A DNA stretch of 64,000 bases from Saprospiraceae bacterium. Its GTDB lineage: Bacteria; Bacteroidota; Bacteroidia; Chitinophagales; Saprospiraceae. The position numbers and the translations under genes are program-made. Below are positions 7,554-16,683 of the stretch, in pieces (position 1 is the first letter of the stretch; every line of letters begins with the position of its first letter). The notes below the pieces were generated by a model that was given only the letters and a program-made list of their open reading frames with translations, was not told the DNA's origin and did no database searches. The DNA lies in the NCBI GenBank assembly GCA_022841745.1, contig JALHQW010000040.1:1-64000 (forward strand). Direction: 5' to 3'.

Positions 7554-9458
7554 ATGGGAGCTGAAAAAGTCGCCATCATCAAGGACAAGGAACAGCGCCT
7601 ACAGGCCACCGCCCATCTTTTGAAAGACCTCCGGGCCTTGGAAACGATGCTCCATCGGGGCATGTTCGAGACCGAAGTACAGCGCATTGGGGCAGAGCAG
7701 GAAATCTCCCTTGTGGGCTTGGACTGGAAGCCTGCTCCCGTGCTGATGCAGTTGCTGGAGGAAATCAACGACGACCGCTTCACCACGGAGTTCGCACAGT
7801 TCAACATGGAGGTGAACCTCGACCCCATCGTCTTCAAGGGTGACTGCCTGTCGCAATTGGAGCGTAGCCTTTGGCGGCTATTGGTGAAGGGCGAGAAAAA
7901 AGCGAACCTCCTGCAAGCCCATCTCCTGCTGGTCGGCATCCTGCCAACACTCCACCAGAGCGACCTCGACATCAAGCACATCACGCCACTGCCCCGTTAC
8001 CGCTATTTGATAGAGGCCCTACATGCCATGCGGGGCGACCACTTCGAGTTCAGGATTGCGGGCAAGGATGAATGGATAGACCGGGCGGAAAATTCCTTTT
8101 ACGAAAGTAGCAACACCAGTTTTCAGGTGCATTACCAACTCGCCCCCGAAGATTTTGCGGCAGCATACAATTGGTCGCTGGCTGTGACCGCCCCGCTGAT
8201 GGCCTGCTCCACCAATTCGCCGCTCTTTCTTGGCAAACGCCTTTGGCGGGAGACCCGCATCGCCCTGTTTCAGCAATCCACCGATGTGCGCAATTCGAAA
8301 GACAAGTATCGGGAGCGGGCACCCAGGGTTGATTTTGGTACCCGCTGGGTGAAAGGCTCCGTGCTGGACCTCTACCAGGAAAATGCCACCCGCCACCGCC
8401 CCATATTTGCCTCTACCCGCCACGAAGATGCCCAGGCCGTGCTTGAACAAGGCGGCGTACCAAAGCTCTACCACCTCTGCGTCCACAATGGAACGGTCTA
8501 TAATTGGAATCGGGCCTGCTATGGCATCACGGAAGGGAAGCCTCACCTGCGCATCGAAAACCGGGTCTTGCCCGCTGGACCAACCATTATTGACGAGGTG
8601 GCCAACGCCGCCTTTTGGCTTGGCATGATGAAGGGGATGCCTCCGGAACATGCCCGCATTGACCAGCGCATGGAGTTCGATGATGCGAAGCGGAACTTCC
8701 TCTATGCGGCAAGGCTTGGATTAGGGGCCAATTTCTATTGGGCGGGCAGCGACAAGCAAATCCGTTCGGACGAATTGATTCTCAAGGAGTTATTGCCCAT
8801 TGCAAGGGAGGGGCTTGCCAAGGCGGAAATTGACCAGGCAGACATTGACCGACTGCTCGGCATCATTGAGGAGCGGGTGAAAACCGGGAAGACGGGGTCG
8901 CAATGGGCCTTGGACGGCTTCAATCAACTCAGCAAGGAAGTGCATACAGATGAAGCATTGGTGGCCATCACGGCGGGTATGTCGAGGCGGCAGCAGGAGG
9001 GGCAGCCGGTGCATACCTGGGATTTGCCGACCAAGGAAGAGGCGGGCAGTTGGAAAAACCGCTATTGGACCATCGAGCAAATCATGAAAACCGACCTCTT
9101 CACGGTCAACGAGGACGACCCTATACAACTTGCCGCCAACTTGATGTACTGGCGCAATATCCGGCACATCCCGGTCGAGAACAGCGATGGGGAACTGACC
9201 GGCATGCTTACTTGTCGGCTAGTGATGCTGTATTATAGCAACCAGCACGTGGATGGCAACACGACCCCCGTCCGGGACATCATGGAGCGGAACCTGACCA
9301 CCGTTTCACCGCAAACCAAGACCATCGAGGCCATCGAACTGCTCAAGTCCACCCCCCTCGGCTGCCTGCCCGTGGTGCATGGCAACAAGCTGGAGGGGCT
9401 GGTGACGGAGCGTGACTTCATGAAATTGGCCGCTGAGTTGTTGAAGGAGATTTCCTGA
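7554..9458 (+). CDS. Glutamate-cysteine-ligase-like (GCS2) protein fused to a CBS pair
   Basis: The 634-residue protein has two parts. Residues about 40-480 resemble the GCS2-type glutamine-synthetase-like ligase fold: IGAEQEISLV, FTTEFAQFNMEVNLDP (acidic metal-binding positions), SSNTSFQVHYQL and HLRIENRVLPAGPTI. After a linker, residues about 510-634 contain two CBS motifs (IMKTDLFTVNEDDPIQLAANLMYWRNIRHIPVEN and IMERNLTTVSPQTKTIEAIELLKSTPLGCLPVVHGN), which normally bind adenine nucleotides and regulate the attached domain. The ligase substrates are not known for this fused family; an ATP-dependent amino acid ligase under adenylate control is the inference. The gene is monocistronic as far as can be seen. 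Confidence 0.8.
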   Translation: MGAEKVAIIKDKEQRLQATAHLLKDLRALETMLHRGMFETEVQRIGAEQEISLVGLDWKPAPVLMQLLEEINDDRFTTEFAQFNMEVNLDPIVFKGDCLSQLERSLWRLLVKGEKKANLLQAHLLLVGILPTLHQSDLDIKHITPLPRYRYLIEALHAMRGDHFEFRIAGKDEWIDRAENSFYESSNTSFQVHYQLAPEDFAAAYNWSLAVTAPLMACSTNSPLFLGKRLWRETRIALFQQSTDVRNSKDKYRERAPRVDFGTRWVKGSVLDLYQENATRHRPIFASTRHEDAQAVLEQGGVPKLYHLCVHNGTVYNWNRACYGITEGKPHLRIENRVLPAGPTIIDEVANAAFWLGMMKGMPPEHARIDQRMEFDDAKRNFLYAARLGLGANFYWAGSDKQIRSDELILKELLPIAREGLAKAEIDQADIDRLLGIIEERVKTGKTGSQWALDGFNQLSKEVHTDEALVAITAGMSRRQQEGQPVHTWDLPTKEEAGSWKNRYWTIEQIMKTDLFTVNEDDPIQLAANLMYWRNIRHIPVENSDGELTGMLTCRLVMLYYSNQHVDGNTTPVRDIMERNLTTVSPQTKTIEAIELLKSTPLGCLPVVHGNKLEGLVTERDFMKLAAELLKEIS

Positions 9459-9526
9459 GAAACAGCGCATTGTCTTAACAAAACTTTATACGCTGAGATG
9501 ACCAATGTCACCAAAGTCGGCTTGGA

Positions 9527-9958
9527 ATGTCTCGAATTTTGTGCTTACTTAAAATTGCACTTGTGACGCACCAAATCAGGTCATATCTACTCCTTTTGCT
9601 TTTCCTGTTCGGGATGCTCGTTCCCGGACAGACGCAGGAGGAATTGACTCGGTTGCCGATACTTTGGCATCACTTCCAGCTTCACAAATCACAATGCCCG
9701 GCAACCAGCTTTGCCGAATACCTCCAACAGCACTACGGAAAAGATTTTGTGCAGCACCGCTCAGCGCATGACCACTCGAAGTTGCCCATGAAAAGCGGAG
9801 ATGGCCACCTGCACACACCTGCGCCCGCCGATTTGCCAAAGCCAATTGAAATAGTGCTGCCAACTGTATCAATCAGCTGCCAACCTATTGTTTTCAAAGA
9901 CCAAGCTGCTCCGCAATCCTTCCTCAGCGACATCTGGCAGCCGCCCCGAAGCTGTTGA
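9527..9958 (+). CDS. Small secreted His-rich protein of unknown function
   Basis: This 143-residue protein starts with a hydrophobic segment (about residues 18-36, SYLLLLLFLFGMLVPGQTQ) that looks like a signal peptide with a long N-region. The mature part is rich in histidine (WHHFQLHKSQC, QHRSAHDHSKL, GDGHLHTPAP) and ends in DIWQPPRSC. Similar small His-rich proteins with a terminal WQPP are often seen near metal-efflux genes in Bacteroidota; that is recall of a pattern, not proof. I do not recognise a named family. The membrane-protein gene at 10076 follows after about 120 bases in the same orientation. Confidence 0.6.
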   Translation: MSRILCLLKIALVTHQIRSYLLLLLFLFGMLVPGQTQEELTRLPILWHHFQLHKSQCPATSFAEYLQQHYGKDFVQHRSAHDHSKLPMKSGDGHLHTPAPADLPKPIEIVLPTVSISCQPIVFKDQAAPQSFLSDIWQPPRSC

Positions 9959-10075
9959 GCTTTTCCTGTTTTCATCCAATATTATTTTCAAAAACATTGA
10001 CTGAACCTGCTGGGTTGGCTAACCCAATTTCCCTTGGGGACAAACAACAAGTTCACCAATCCAACCAATACAACA

Positions 10076-10597
10076 ATGGACGCAACACATGTGCATCTGT
10101 TGCTCAATCACTTCCCAATCATTGGGTCGCTGTTGGGCGTGGGCGTGATGGCCTATGGCTACCTCACGTCATCTGAACAAGTTAAGAAAGCCGCCCTTTG
10201 GACTTGGGCTGCAATGGCTGCTATCGCCATCCCTGTCTTCCTAACGGGCGAACCAGCCGAGGAGTCGGTGGAGGGGCTTGCAGGGGTATCCGAGGCGCTG
10301 ATGGAGGAACACGAAGAAGCCGCCACCGTGGCCATTTGGCTCATGGAGGCACTCGGCCTACTATCGCTCGTGACGCTGATAGCGGGCTGGAGCAAGGAAC
10401 GTCTTTCAAAGCCGCTGGTGCTGGTGGCTACGGTGCTCAGTTTGGCCACTTTCGCAGCAATGGCCCGCACGGGCTACCTTGGCGGGCAGATACGGCACTC
10501 GGAGATTCGTGGCGGTATAGCCGCCAACGGTGGTGTCGAGGCAAACGGCACTGAAACAGGCGGTGAATCGGAAGGAGAGGAGCAAGACGATGACTGA
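10076..10597 (+). CDS. Small membrane protein, DUF2231-like
   Basis: The 173-residue product from ATG 10076 begins MDATHVHLLLNHFPIIGSLLG, the conserved His-containing start of DUF2231-like inner-membrane proteins. Four membrane spans are visible at about residues 10-30, 40-58, 85-108 and 113-135, with acidic periplasmic or cytoplasmic loops (GEPAEESVEGL..EEHEEAA). The tail after residue 140 is hydrophilic, with GGESEGEEQDDD. The earlier frame from 10034 merely translates a leader. The conserved histidines suggest heme or metal binding, but no function is established. A G/C-rich hairpin lies after the stop. Confidence 0.65.
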   Translation: MDATHVHLLLNHFPIIGSLLGVGVMAYGYLTSSEQVKKAALWTWAAMAAIAIPVFLTGEPAEESVEGLAGVSEALMEEHEEAATVAIWLMEALGLLSLVTLIAGWSKERLSKPLVLVATVLSLATFAAMARTGYLGGQIRHSEIRGGIAANGGVEANGTETGGESEGEEQDDD

Positions 10598-10605
10598 TGG
10601 TGGGA

Positions 10606-10632
10606 AAGGGGGGTGAGCTTTATCAGCCCCCT
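10606..10632 (+). terminator. Terminator-like hairpin after the DUF2231-like gene
   Basis: AAGGGGG and CCCCCTT pair around a 13-base loop just after the stop codon, followed by CTTCTTG. The T-run is interrupted. Confidence 0.4.
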
Positions 10633-10725
10633 TCTTCTTGTGATGATGGTTACACTTATTGCGAAGCAGTACCACCATTTTTGTTTTTTATAGCCTCAAA
10701 AGCCAACTAACAAAGCAAAATTTTT

Positions 10726-12342
10726 ATGAAAATACCTTTTAAAACACTGGCTTTTGTTGCCCTCGCATGGGCGGCTCCCTTTTATTTGGCTGCGCAAAAT
10801 GCCCCGTTCAGCATCCACCTCGAACCGTTGAACATCCCCAACGTGGGCGGGATACAGTCCTATGCCTTTGCGCAGCACGAGGGCAAATGGCTCATCATTG
10901 GTGGACGCTTGGATGGGCTGCACCGCCGCCAGCCTTGGGCTACTTTCGATGTGGCGGGCCATAATATTTCGCTTATGGTGATAGACCCCGTTGCGCAGCA
11001 AAAATGGACTGCTCCGCTGACCTCGCTACCCGTGCCGCTGCGGGAGCAGTTGAGTTCCACGAACATGGAATTTGTGCAAGACGGCGACCACCTCTACCTC
11101 GTCGGCGGCTACGGCTACAGTGCTACCGCTGGCGACCATGTGACTTATGACAAGCTGACTGCCGTCAATGTGCCGGGCGTCGTGGAGGCTATTATGGGCG
11201 GGGAGCCAATTGCTGGTTTTTTCAGGCAAATAACCGATGCACAGTTCGCCGTGACGGGCGGGCATTTGAACAAGGTTTACGACACCTACTACCTCACCGG
11301 CGGCCAGCGCTTCGATGGGCGCTACAACCCGATGAACGGCCCCAGTTTCACCCAAACCTATACCGATGCCATCCGAAAATTCAAGCTGGTGGACGATGGT
11401 ACGACCCTCACTGTGACGCACCTGCCCGCCATCGTGGACACCGATAACCTGCACCGCCGGGACTACAACGTTGTGCAACAAATCATGCCCAACGGGCAAG
11501 AGGGGCTGACGGCCTTCTCCGGCGTTTTTCAAAAAACGGCGGACCTGCCCTTCCTCAACTGCGTGAACGTGGACAGCAACGGCTATGCGGTGAACAACGA
11601 TTTTTCGCAATACTATAACCACTACCACTGTGCTTTTATGCCGTTGTATTCAGCTTCGCAAAACGAGATGCACACGGTGTTCTTCGGCGGCATCGCCCAG
11701 TTTTACGACAGCCTCGGTGTGCTCGTACAGGATGACAACGTGCCCTTCGTGCGCACTATCGCACGGGTGACGAGGGACGCCAGCGGCCTCATGACGGAGT
11801 ACAAACTGCCCGTGGAAATGCCCGATTTGCTGGGTGCCAGCTCGGAGTTCATCCCCAACGATGGACTGCCGATGTTCACAAATGGCGTACTGAAATTGGA
11901 CGAACTGCCCAGCGACACGACCTTCGTCGGCTACATCTACGGGGGCATCGCCAGCTCGGCACCGAATGTTTTTTGGATAAACACGGGCACGGAAAGCACG
12001 GCCAGCAGCCAGATTTATAAAGTGTCTTTGGTTAAAAACGCCACCTCAGCCACGCACCAAGTCAATGCCCAAAGCCGCAGCAGCCTGCACCTGCGGGTGT
12101 TCCCGAACCCGAATAACGGCGAGTTTTGGGTGAAATTCAATTTGAAGAAAATCACGCCCGTGCAGTGGAGTTTGAGCGATTCGAACGGCGCTGTTTTGGA
12201 AAAAGGGACCTTGACGGACTTGGAAATTGGGGAAAACACCTACCTCAGCAAGGCGACGAAACTACAGGCAGGGAATGCCTACTACGTCAGCCTGAAAACA
12301 CCCACTGAGACGGCCAGTTTGAAGCTAATCGCAACGGAATAA
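10726..12342 (+). CDS. Secreted T9SS-sorted protein, possible Kelch-like propeller
   Basis: The 538-residue protein has a signal peptide (MKIPFKTLAFVALAWAAPFYLAAQ), a long central region and a typical type A type IX secretion C-terminal domain from about residue 455: LRVFPNPNNGEFWVKF, then WSLSDSNGAVLEKG and ending SLKLIATE. The central region has repeated short phrases such as HLYLVGGYGYS, TYYLTGGQRFDG and HTVFFGGIAQFYD, resembling Kelch blades with GG turns, so a propeller is likely. It should be exported by the Por/T9 system and anchored to or released from the cell surface. Function is unknown. No T9SS component gene lies in the window. Confidence 0.8.
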   Translation: MKIPFKTLAFVALAWAAPFYLAAQNAPFSIHLEPLNIPNVGGIQSYAFAQHEGKWLIIGGRLDGLHRRQPWATFDVAGHNISLMVIDPVAQQKWTAPLTSLPVPLREQLSSTNMEFVQDGDHLYLVGGYGYSATAGDHVTYDKLTAVNVPGVVEAIMGGEPIAGFFRQITDAQFAVTGGHLNKVYDTYYLTGGQRFDGRYNPMNGPSFTQTYTDAIRKFKLVDDGTTLTVTHLPAIVDTDNLHRRDYNVVQQIMPNGQEGLTAFSGVFQKTADLPFLNCVNVDSNGYAVNNDFSQYYNHYHCAFMPLYSASQNEMHTVFFGGIAQFYDSLGVLVQDDNVPFVRTIARVTRDASGLMTEYKLPVEMPDLLGASSEFIPNDGLPMFTNGVLKLDELPSDTTFVGYIYGGIASSAPNVFWINTGTESTASSQIYKVSLVKNATSATHQVNAQSRSSLHLRVFPNPNNGEFWVKFNLKKITPVQWSLSDSNGAVLEKGTLTDLEIGENTYLSKATKLQAGNAYYVSLKTPTETASLKLIATE

Positions 12343-12440
12343 ATTGGAAATTGGGATGTTAGTAAGCTTTTTTCGATTTTTTGTGTCTTTGCCAATCGAA
12401 CGACTGGCTTAGTTTTACAAATCGTATTCTTGCAATCGAA

Positions 12441-13805
12441 ATGAAGCAAAACGGCACCATACTTATTCTTGACGACGAGGAAGACATACTTTTCTCTTTG
12501 AAAATGCTGCTGAAGCCAGTATTTTCAAGGGTTTTTGCGGAACAAAATCCGCAGCACCTGCCCCGCCTGTTGCAGCAGTACGAGCCTGATGCGGTGCTGC
12601 TCGACCTCAATTTCAACAAAAACGACTCGACGGGACAAGTGGGCTTGGAATGGCTCGCCAAAATCAAGGAACTGCGCCCAAAGACCCAGGTCATTATTAT
12701 TACGGCGCACGGCGAGGTGGAAATCGTGGTGAGCGCCATGAAAATCGGGGCGAGCGATTTCATCGAAAAACCTTGGCGAAACGAGAAATTGCTGGAGGTG
12801 GTGAAGTCCGCGGTCGGCAGTCGGCAGTTTGACGACCGAAGGGAGGAAATCCCGGCGAGGAACGAGTCGGGACGGCAGGGCACGGGGTTTGATTTCTTGG
12901 GCGAATCGGCGGCGATGCGGGAGGTGTTCAAAACGATAGACAAGGTGGCTGGTACGGATGCCAATGTGCTCATCACGGGGGAGAACGGAACGGGTAAGGA
13001 ACTGACAGCCAGAGAGTTGTATCAAAAATCAGCAAGACCGGATAAACCCTTCGTGCAGGTTGATTTGGGCACGATTTCCGAGAGTTTGTTCGAGAGCGAG
13101 CTGTTTGGCCATGTGAAGGGCGCCTTCACCGATGCGAAGGAAGACCATGTGGGCAAGTTTGAGGCGGCCAATGGCGGCACGCTGTTTTTGGATGAAATCG
13201 GCAACCTGAGCCTGGGCCTGCAATCGAAATTGCTGACGGCGCTGCAAACCCGGAAAATCGTGCGGGTCGGCTCCACGAAGGAGATTCCAGTGGATTTCCG
13301 GCTGATTTGTGCCACCAATTTCGACCTCCCAAAAATGGTGGCCGAGAAGACCTTCCGGCAAGACTTGCTCTACCGCATCAACACCATCGAAATCAAGATG
13401 CCACCGCTGAGGGAGCGCCTCGGCGACATCCGGCTGATTGCGAAGCACTATCTCCTGCTTTATGTGAAAAAATACGGCAAGCCCCGTATGGACTTCGAGC
13501 GGGAAACCTTGGAAAAGCTGGAAAAATACGCTTGGCCGGGCAATGTGCGGGAGCTTCGCCATGCGGTGGAGCGGGCGGTGATTTTGACGGAGTCGGCCAA
13601 TTTGCAACCCGAAGATTTCAGCTTGCAGCCGGGTAGTGGCGGCAAGGTTGTTTTCCCACCGGACAATATGAACTTGGAGGAAATCGAACGGACGCTGGTG
13701 CAAAAAGCCGTGGAACTGCACCAAGGCAATATCAGCAAGGCGGCGGAGTCGCTGGGGCTGACGAGGGCGGCGCTTTACCGTAGGCTTGAAAAATTTGGAC
13801 TATGA
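12441..13805 (+). CDS. Sigma-54-dependent response regulator, NtrC family
   Basis: From ATG 12441 the protein has 454 residues in the usual order. A receiver domain (1-125) shows the acidic pair D11/D12, phospho-acceptor D55 in LLDLNF, T88 and K110. The AAA+ domain (about 150-390) has Walker A GENGTGKE, the sigma-54 contact loop as GAFTDA in place of GAFTGA, Walker B GGTLFLDEIGN and the R-finger region. A Fis-type helix-turn-helix ends the protein (NISKAAESLGLTRAALYRRL). The kinase gene overlaps its end by 4 bp, so they are translationally coupled. The near-consensus sigma-54 promoter at 15244 in front of the efflux genes is its probable target. Confidence 0.95.
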   Translation: MKQNGTILILDDEEDILFSLKMLLKPVFSRVFAEQNPQHLPRLLQQYEPDAVLLDLNFNKNDSTGQVGLEWLAKIKELRPKTQVIIITAHGEVEIVVSAMKIGASDFIEKPWRNEKLLEVVKSAVGSRQFDDRREEIPARNESGRQGTGFDFLGESAAMREVFKTIDKVAGTDANVLITGENGTGKELTARELYQKSARPDKPFVQVDLGTISESLFESELFGHVKGAFTDAKEDHVGKFEAANGGTLFLDEIGNLSLGLQSKLLTALQTRKIVRVGSTKEIPVDFRLICATNFDLPKMVAEKTFRQDLLYRINTIEIKMPPLRERLGDIRLIAKHYLLLYVKKYGKPRMDFERETLEKLEKYAWPGNVRELRHAVERAVILTESANLQPEDFSLQPGSGGKVVFPPDNMNLEEIERTLVQKAVELHQGNISKAAESLGLTRAALYRRLEKFGL

Positions 13806-15136
13806 AAGTACTCAACAGCTTCCGGGCTAGGGTCATTTTCCTTATCTCGCTGATTTTTCTGCTCATGCTGGCGGTGATGCTGCTCTATTTCCGAACGGAG
13901 GGGGACATGCCTTGGGTAGTGTTGGGTGGTTTGGTGATAATTGGGTTAATTATCCATTTATTCCGCATTATTTATGGCGTTAATCAGCAGATTGCTGATT
14001 TTTTGATGAGCATACGCTACGATGATTTTATCCGAACGTATCCAAAAACGGCGGAAGGCGAACCACATTCCAAGTTATTCTCAGAATTTAATGCCATCAG
14101 CGATAAATTCCGTGACCTGCGCTCGCAAAACGAGGCCGACCGACAGCTCATGCACCTTGTGCTGGAAAACGTGGACACGGGCATATTTTGCTTGGATAAA
14201 TCGGGCAAGGTTTTATTGGCAAATCGGGCATTAAAGACCATATTCCATAAATCTTATTTCCCAGATTTAAATGCTTTTAAACAACTTGACCCAACATTAT
14301 ATGAAGTGCTGGATACGCTGCCCGTTGGCGAGCGTATCGTGCAAAAAGTGGTGATAAACGACGAGGTGGTACAGGTGGCCATCCGCCATTTTGCCTTAAA
14401 GAATAAAGAGGACGAAATTAAACTCTATACTTTTTTTAATTTATCAGGCGAATTATCGAGCGAAGAGATTAAATCCTACCATAAACTCATCAGCATACTA
14501 TCCCATGAAATCATGAACTCGGTGACGCCCATCGCCAGCCTCAGCCAGTCGGCAGCGGATATGCTGAAAAGCGCCGACCCCGACAGCATGGAGGATATTG
14601 CGCAAGCGATGGAGGTCATCCAAAAGCGCAGCACGGGTCTGCTGACCTTCACGGAGAACTACCGCAAACTGACCAAAATCCCGCAAGTGCAGTTGCAGCA
14701 TATCGCCTTGGAGCCGTTCTTGAACCAAATCTTGACGCTTTTCAAGCATGAAGTGCCTAAGCGGGTACAGCTCGACCTTCAGTTTTTCCGCCCCAATATG
14801 CAAATCACGGGTGACCCCACCTTGCTCGAACAAGTGCTGATAAACCTCATCAAAAACGCCCTCGAAGCCGTGCAGGCCAACCCCGACGGCAAGGTGCTCA
14901 TCATCGCCGACCGGGACGAGCAGTTGCGCACCCTCATCCGCATTTCCGACAATGGGCAGGGCATTCCAGCCGAGAACCTGGAGCAGATTTTCGTGCCGTT
15001 TTTCACCACCAAACCCACGGGTTCCGGCATTGGCCTCAGCCTCGCCCGACAAATCATGCGGCAGCACCAAGGAGATATCCAGGTAGTGAGCGAAGTGGGG
15101 AGGGGGACGATTTTGACGTTGGTGTTTATGGGATAG
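13802..15136 (+). CDS. Sensor histidine kinase of the efflux locus
   Basis: The 444-residue kinase has two membrane spans near the N-terminus (about residues 9-28 and 38-57) with almost no periplasmic loop, a PAS-like region (about 110-200, with LVLENVDTGIFCLDKSGKVLLANRAL), and a kinase core: H235 in ILSHEIMNSVTPIASLSQS, N box LINLIKNALEAV, G1 ISDNGQGIPAENL, and GSGIGLSLARQIM. The absent periplasmic domain suggests that it senses a membrane or cytoplasmic signal. It overlaps the response regulator gene by ATGA and is its obvious cognate kinase. The efflux genes begin about 160 bases downstream. Confidence 0.93.
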   Translation: MKVLNSFRARVIFLISLIFLLMLAVMLLYFRTEGDMPWVVLGGLVIIGLIIHLFRIIYGVNQQIADFLMSIRYDDFIRTYPKTAEGEPHSKLFSEFNAISDKFRDLRSQNEADRQLMHLVLENVDTGIFCLDKSGKVLLANRALKTIFHKSYFPDLNAFKQLDPTLYEVLDTLPVGERIVQKVVINDEVVQVAIRHFALKNKEDEIKLYTFFNLSGELSSEEIKSYHKLISILSHEIMNSVTPIASLSQSAADMLKSADPDSMEDIAQAMEVIQKRSTGLLTFTENYRKLTKIPQVQLQHIALEPFLNQILTLFKHEVPKRVQLDLQFFRPNMQITGDPTLLEQVLINLIKNALEAVQANPDGKVLIIADRDEQLRTLIRISDNGQGIPAENLEQIFVPFFTTKPTGSGIGLSLARQIMRQHQGDIQVVSEVGRGTILTLVFMG

Positions 15137-15243
15137 TACTACCGTCCCAATCCGAACACCCCACTGTCCGAAATCGAACACTTTCCACCCAAAGATTTTT
15201 ATTATAATCTTCAAAGCATTGATTTTCAGCCACTTAATTTTAT

Positions 15244-15259
15244 TGGCATATCCATTGAA
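15244..15259 (+). promoter_or_regulatory. Sigma-54 promoter before the adaptor-ABC genes
   Basis: TGGCATATCCATTGAA matches the -24/-12 consensus TGGCAYRNNNNTTGCW at every defined position except one (TTGA for TTGC), with exact -24/-12 spacing. Transcription would start near 15271, leaving a short leader before the adaptor start at 15295 or 15304. A second, poorer TTGGCAT lies at about 15267. The NtrC-type activator encoded just upstream makes this the natural control point. Confidence 0.65.
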
Positions 15260-15294
15260 TCCATTATTGGCATGGTGAAAAACCACTGTCACAA

Positions 15295-16554
15295 ATGGAT
15301 ATAATGGATAAGAAAATCGAGAAAAAGACTTGGACGCCCCTTCGCATCGGAATCATTGCGGTGGTGGTGTTGGGCTTGGGCTTTGTGGGCCGCAGCTTTT
15401 ACAAGAATGCGGGCGTGAGCAAGTTGAACGTGAACACCGACCGCCTGACAGTGGCCACGGTGGAGAAGAACAAGTTCCAGGAGTTCATCCCCGTGACGGG
15501 TGTGGTGCTGCCGCTGCGCACCGTGCGCATGGATGCCATCGAGGGTGGCAAGGTGGAGGAGAAGTTCGTGGAGGACGGCGCCATCGTGGAAAAAGGCCAG
15601 CAAATCTTGCGGCTCTCCAACCCCGATTTGATGGTCAACTACCTGAACCAAGAGGCGAACATCATATCGCAAATCAACCAGATACGCAATACTTCGTTGC
15701 TCATGGAACAACAAAGCCTAAGCATGAAGGAGCAAGCGTTACAAGTTGATAACCTGATAAATACGACGGAAAAACGGCTGAAGCGCAACCGGGAACTGTT
15801 CAAGACGAACGTGATTTCCGCCGTGGAATTGGAGGAAATGGAAGACGAGGCCGTTTACCTTGCCGCCCGCCGCAAGATGCTGAAAGCGACGTTGAAAAAG
15901 GACTCCGCCTACCAAAACCTCCAGCAGCAGCAGATGAACTCCTCCTTGGATTTGATGCAACGCAACCTCGGCATCACCAGGCAGAGCCTCGAACAACTCA
16001 TCGTGAAGGCCCCGATTTCCGGCCAACTTTCTGGCCTGACCAAGGAACTGGGCGAAAGCGTGGCCCGCAGCGAGAATATCGGCCAGATTGACGACCTCTC
16101 CGCCTTTAAAATCCGGGTGCGCATTGACGAGTTTTATATCTCCCGCATCGCTGTGGAGCAGCAGGGCACGTTCACCTTGGCAGGCGAAAATTATACGCTT
16201 AAAATATCGAAGATATATCCGCAAGTATCCAATGGTTCATTTGAAGCGGATATGGTATTTATTGGCGAAGCGCCAACGAATATTAAGCGTGGCCAGTCCG
16301 TCACCGTTAAATTGGAACTGAGCGCCGAAGAAGAAGCCATCTTATTGGCGAGGGGCGGTTTTTACCAGTCCACGGGCGGCAATTGGGTCTATATCGTTGA
16401 CCCAAGCACCGGCAATGGCATTAAGCAAACCGTGCGGCTTGGCCGCCAAAACCCCAATTATTACGAAGTTCTGGAAGGATTAAAACCCGGCGACAAGGTT
16501 ATCACTAATAGTTATGATAACTATGGGGATAAGGATGTGCTGGTGCTGAAGTAA
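15295..16554 (+). CDS. HlyD/MacA-type periplasmic adaptor of an ABC efflux system
   Basis: This 419-residue protein (or 416 from the second ATG at 15304) has one N-terminal membrane span (about residues 15-36), then an adaptor built of a split lipoyl/barrel-sandwich domain (EGGKVEEKFVEDGAIVEKGQQILRL; VKAPISGQLSGLTKELGESV) around a long helical hairpin (about 125-225), and beta-barrel and membrane-proximal parts to the end (VRLGRQNPNYYEVLEGLKPGDKVITN). It would link an inner-membrane ABC permease with an outer-membrane channel. It directly follows the sigma-54 promoter and precedes two ATPase genes. No TolC-type gene is present in the window. Confidence 0.9.
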   Translation: MDIMDKKIEKKTWTPLRIGIIAVVVLGLGFVGRSFYKNAGVSKLNVNTDRLTVATVEKNKFQEFIPVTGVVLPLRTVRMDAIEGGKVEEKFVEDGAIVEKGQQILRLSNPDLMVNYLNQEANIISQINQIRNTSLLMEQQSLSMKEQALQVDNLINTTEKRLKRNRELFKTNVISAVELEEMEDEAVYLAARRKMLKATLKKDSAYQNLQQQQMNSSLDLMQRNLGITRQSLEQLIVKAPISGQLSGLTKELGESVARSENIGQIDDLSAFKIRVRIDEFYISRIAVEQQGTFTLAGENYTLKISKIYPQVSNGSFEADMVFIGEAPTNIKRGQSVTVKLELSAEEEAILLARGGFYQSTGGNWVYIVDPSTGNGIKQTVRLGRQNPNYYEVLEGLKPGDKVITNSYDNYGDKDVLVLK

Positions 16555-16559
16555 TTGTT

Positions 16560-16683
16560 GAATTGTTTTATTGCTGAATTGTTGCCCGTATAACGTGAAC
16601 CATGACAATTTAACAATCAAGCAATAATAACAATCCAGCAATTTAACAATCCAACAATCCAACAATAATAACAATCAAAATCA
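16560..16683 (+). repeat. CAACAATC-type tract before the first ATPase gene
   Basis: The spacer is dominated by variants of CAACAATCCAACAATC, AATAATAACAATC and TTTAACAATC up to the ATG at 16684. The same kind of tract precedes genes at 2859, 24509, 31999 and 36931. On the opposite strand it reads as ATTGTTG repeats, as at the left end of this spacer (ATTGTTGAATTGTTTTATTGC), giving local self-complementarity. Confidence 0.6.

Noticed and set aside
10010-10040. Riboswitch or terminator from the GGGTTGGCTAACCC hairpin
   Set aside because: The stem is only 5 bp and is not followed by a T-run; it is too weak to name.
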